Assembly (NCBI RefSeq): GCF_028681615.1
Contig: NZ_JAQUHV010000003.1
Location: forward strand, 62,001-126,000
DNA length: 64,000 bases
DNA from: Sulfuricurvum sp.
GTDB taxonomy: Bacteria; Campylobacterota; Campylobacteria; Campylobacterales; Sulfurimonadaceae
Direction of reading: 5' to 3'
Position 1 is the stretch's first letter; every line of letters starts with the position of its first letter. The position numbers and the translations under genes are program-made. The notes below the pieces were generated by a model. The model was not told the origin of the DNA. It did not search any database and was given only the letters and a program-made list of their open reading frames with translations. Shown piece by piece: positions 62,172 to 64,000 of this stretch.

Positions 62172-63056
62172 TTAATCTAAATGTGCCTCTTCAGAATCAT
62201 CATAAGGATCGAGATGGATAAGTGAGTATACGGTGTTGTCCGGAAAGAGGTTTTTAAAAGCCAGTTCGATTCGATCTCCGACCATATGGGCATCATAAAG
62301 AGAGGTGCTGATGTTAAAAACGACATGAACACTAATATAAATTTCCGATCCTGACTGGCGTGTTCTAAGGTCATGATGACTGCTGATGTCAAGTTGGTTA
62401 TTTAACACTTTATTGATTTTAGTGACACTTTTAGTATCCAAGGCAGCATCCAGAAGCATCAATATGCCCTCTTTTATGAGGGGAAAAGCAGAGTAGATCA
62501 TATAGATACTGATACCGATCCCTAAAAGAGGGTCTATAAAGGTATATTCAGTAAAAGAGATCACGACCAAAGAGAGTAAAACCGCTCCGTTACTGAGTAA
62601 ATCGGTTTTATAGTGCAGCGCATCAGCCTGAATGACCATATTCCCGGTTTTTTTGGCTACGAGATTTAGAAAAAAGACCAATCCGGCAGTGATGATGAGA
62701 GATGCTATCATCACTCCGATAGAGATACTCAGATGATCAATCTCACTTCCCTGTACCATTTTAGAAATAGCGGTATATAAGATAAAAAGTGCCGAGAGGC
62801 TGATAATCGTCCCTTCGATTACTGCAGCGAGTGGTTCGAGTTTTTTTCGACCGAAATTGAAATTTTCATCAGGTTCTTTATCGGAATTATGCAATGCAAA
62901 ATAGTTAAAGATAGAAACAACCATATCGAGTAGGGAATCAATCGCAGAGGCTAATACAGCAACGGAACCGCTAATAATTCCAACGGTCAGTTTAAAGGCT
63001 ACCAATAAAAAGGCAATGGTTGTGGAGACAAGGGTGGCTTTTTTTTCTATACGCAT
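62172..63056 (-). CDS. Cation diffusion facilitator family exporter (FieF-like)
   Basis: A 294-residue inner-membrane metal/proton antiporter. Six membrane helices are expected. Metal-site residues appear in ASAIDSLLDMVVS (helix 2, DxxxD) and ADALHYKTDLLSN (helix 5, HxxxD), the pattern of zinc/iron exporters. The C-terminal cytoplasmic domain includes HDLRTRQSGSEIYISVHV and ends in an acidic DPYDDSEEAH. The specific metal (Zn or Fe) cannot be read. It stands divergent from cmoB. Confidence 0.93.
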   Translation of the reverse strand: MRIEKKATLVSTTIAFLLVAFKLTVGIISGSVAVLASAIDSLLDMVVSIFNYFALHNSDKEPDENFNFGRKKLEPLAAVIEGTIISLSALFILYTAISKMVQGSEIDHLSISIGVMIASLIITAGLVFFLNLVAKKTGNMVIQADALHYKTDLLSNGAVLLSLVVISFTEYTFIDPLLGIGISIYMIYSAFPLIKEGILMLLDAALDTKSVTKINKVLNNQLDISSHHDLRTRQSGSEIYISVHVVFNISTSLYDAHMVGDRIELAFKNLFPDNTVYSLIHLDPYDDSEEAHLD

Positions 63057-63111
63057 GGTGCCATTTTAGCCTAATATAGATAAAATTTCGAGATTATTGC
63101 AAGGAGTCAAG

Positions 63112-64000
63112 ATGGATTTAAATGCGGTTCGGCAGGAACGTTCAAAATGGATGACATGGAAAAATATTGCTCCATTGCGGGATGCTTTGAATCATCTGCC
63201 GGATATCAATGCAACGGTCGATCTGGGAGACACGGTGAGCCTGAAAACCGATGCTACGGTTGATATTTCCGAACTTGAACGGATCGCACGTTTGATGATG
63301 CCGTGGCGAAAAGGGCCGTTTGATCTGTTCGGTCTGTTTATCGATACGGAATGGCGCAGCGATCTTAAATACAATTTTCTCCGTCCCCATTTTAATCTTA
63401 GCGGTAAAAAAGTGGCCGATATCGGGTGTAATAACGGCTATTATATGTTCCGATTTCTTGAAGATTCACCTGCAAAAATGGTCGGTTTTGACCCATCCGC
63501 CCTTTTTAAATCCCAATTTGATTTGATAAACCATTATGTAAAAAGCGATATCGTATATGAGTTGCTGGGTGTAGAGCACCTCCCGTTTTATGAAGAAAAA
63601 TTCGATGTTATTTTTTGTCTGGGGGTTTTGTACCATCGCAGCGATCCGATAGCCATGCTTAAAACGCTTCGTCAAGGATTGGAAGAGGGGGGCGAAGTGT
63701 ATCTCGATACCTTTATCATCGACGGGAACGAACCGGTTGCTCTTTGTCCGAGTGAGAGTTATTCGAAAATCACCAATGTCTATTTTGTTCCCACACTCAA
63801 AGCATTGGAAAATTGGTGTATTCGTGCCGGATTTACCTCTTTTGAAGTATTAGGGACGGTATTGACGACGTCGGATGAACAACGTAAAACCGATTGGATC
63901 GAATCGCAAAGTCTTGAAGATTTTCTCGATCCTGCCGATAGTACCAAAACAGTTGAAGGGTATCCCGCACCGAAGCGCGGATATATCCGGATTAAAAAGG
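63112..64000 (+). CDS. cmoB: tRNA U34 carboxymethyltransferase CmoB, 3' end outside window
   Basis: SAM-like (carboxy-SAM) dependent enzyme that makes the wobble base cmo5U in tRNA. AAGGAGTCAAG precedes the ATG at 63112. The frame stays open to the window edge, giving 296 residues, close to full length. Visible features: [34 protein letters not shown], the SAM loop [35 protein letters not shown] and KRGYIRIKK near the C-terminus. The partner CmoA is not present. Confidence 0.93.
   Translation, partial: MDLNAVRQERSKWMTWKNIAPLRDALNHLPDINATVDLGDTVSLKTDATVDISELERIARLMMPWRKGPFDLFGLFIDTEWRSDLKYNFLRPHFNLSGKKVADIGCNNGYYMFRFLEDSPAKMVGFDPSALFKSQFDLINHYVKSDIVYELLGVEHLPFYEEKFDVIFCLGVLYHRSDPIAMLKTLRQGLEEGGEVYLDTFIIDGNEPVALCPSESYSKITNVYFVPTLKALENWCIRAGFTSFEVLGTVLTTSDEQRKTDWIESQSLEDFLDPADSTKTVEGYPAPKRGYIRIKK

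Overview
The window comes from a flagellated, chemotactic, redox-versatile bacterium of the Campylobacterota (Epsilonproteobacteria). It looks most like the Sulfuricurvum/Sulfurimonas group. Three things support this. The synteny radA-ftsY-TlpA lipoprotein / 5-formyl-THF cyclo-ligase-rny and the fliL-acpS pairing match Campylobacter and Helicobacter. The protein set includes a TlpD-like CZB receptor, CheV, a PEB4-type isomerase and FlhX. The promoters are extended -10 (TATAAT) without an obvious -35. The genus is inference; no rRNA or other marker gene is present.

Layout. 1-5394 (minus): a cellulose synthesis operon (small protein, bcsA with PilZ, bcsB, and a GH8 cellulase cut by the window edge). 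5395-6144: a 750-bp AT-rich gap with a decayed-looking 49-codon frame and a 10-bp inverted repeat. 6145-9228: the PA2779/PA2778 pair, bacteriohemerythrin and a soluble TlpD-like receptor. 9371-19040: housekeeping and small envelope genes (PEB4-like isomerase, a 42-aa membrane protein plus rhodanese, DnaJ/TerB protein, aldo-keto reductase, two exported proteins, Nudix, DsrE-like, tRNA-Gly, YcgN) and the flagellar pair FliK-like/FlhX. 19186-24224: a PhnD-like binding protein, hybrid kinase and diguanylate cyclase circuit. 24364-26147: phasin-like protein and ABC1 kinase. 26150-41759: a signalling island with HD-GYP, a lone Cache sensor, three further GGDEF/PilZ/receiver proteins, an ODP-type diiron protein, RhlE, CheB, CheR and an MCP. 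42026-46290: small envelope genes, pyrophosphatase and a biotin-dependent carboxyltransferase preceded by an unusual histidine-triplet repeat protein. 46312-52075: CheV, a short molybdopterin enzyme, argD, a MidA-like methyltransferase, an ankyrin protein and ThiS. 52213-64000: SodB, AcpS/FliL, MlaE permease, carbonic anhydrase, RadA, FtsY, TlpA, 5-FCL, RNase Y, a CZB protein, a haem protein, a CDF exporter and CmoB (cut at the end).

How the genes fit together. Three diguanylate cyclases, each with an I-site (RxxD) and GGEEF, and one HD-GYP phosphodiesterase sit in the same window as two PilZ proteins. One PilZ is in cellulose synthase; the other is in a receiver-PAS-PilZ protein coupled to an oxygen-sensor-type diiron protein. 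The window therefore reads as a hub linking redox or ligand sensing to c-di-GMP, motility and exopolysaccharide.

Most unusual features. (1) A soluble 106-residue protein carries three copies of the AAIAAAIHHH-type tail of the oxaloacetate decarboxylase gamma subunit, 11 bases upstream of oadA. (2) A good internal Shine-Dalgarno and in-frame ATG inside oadA lie exactly at the start of its biotin-carrier part. I see no insertion sequence, prophage, CRISPR array or rRNA.
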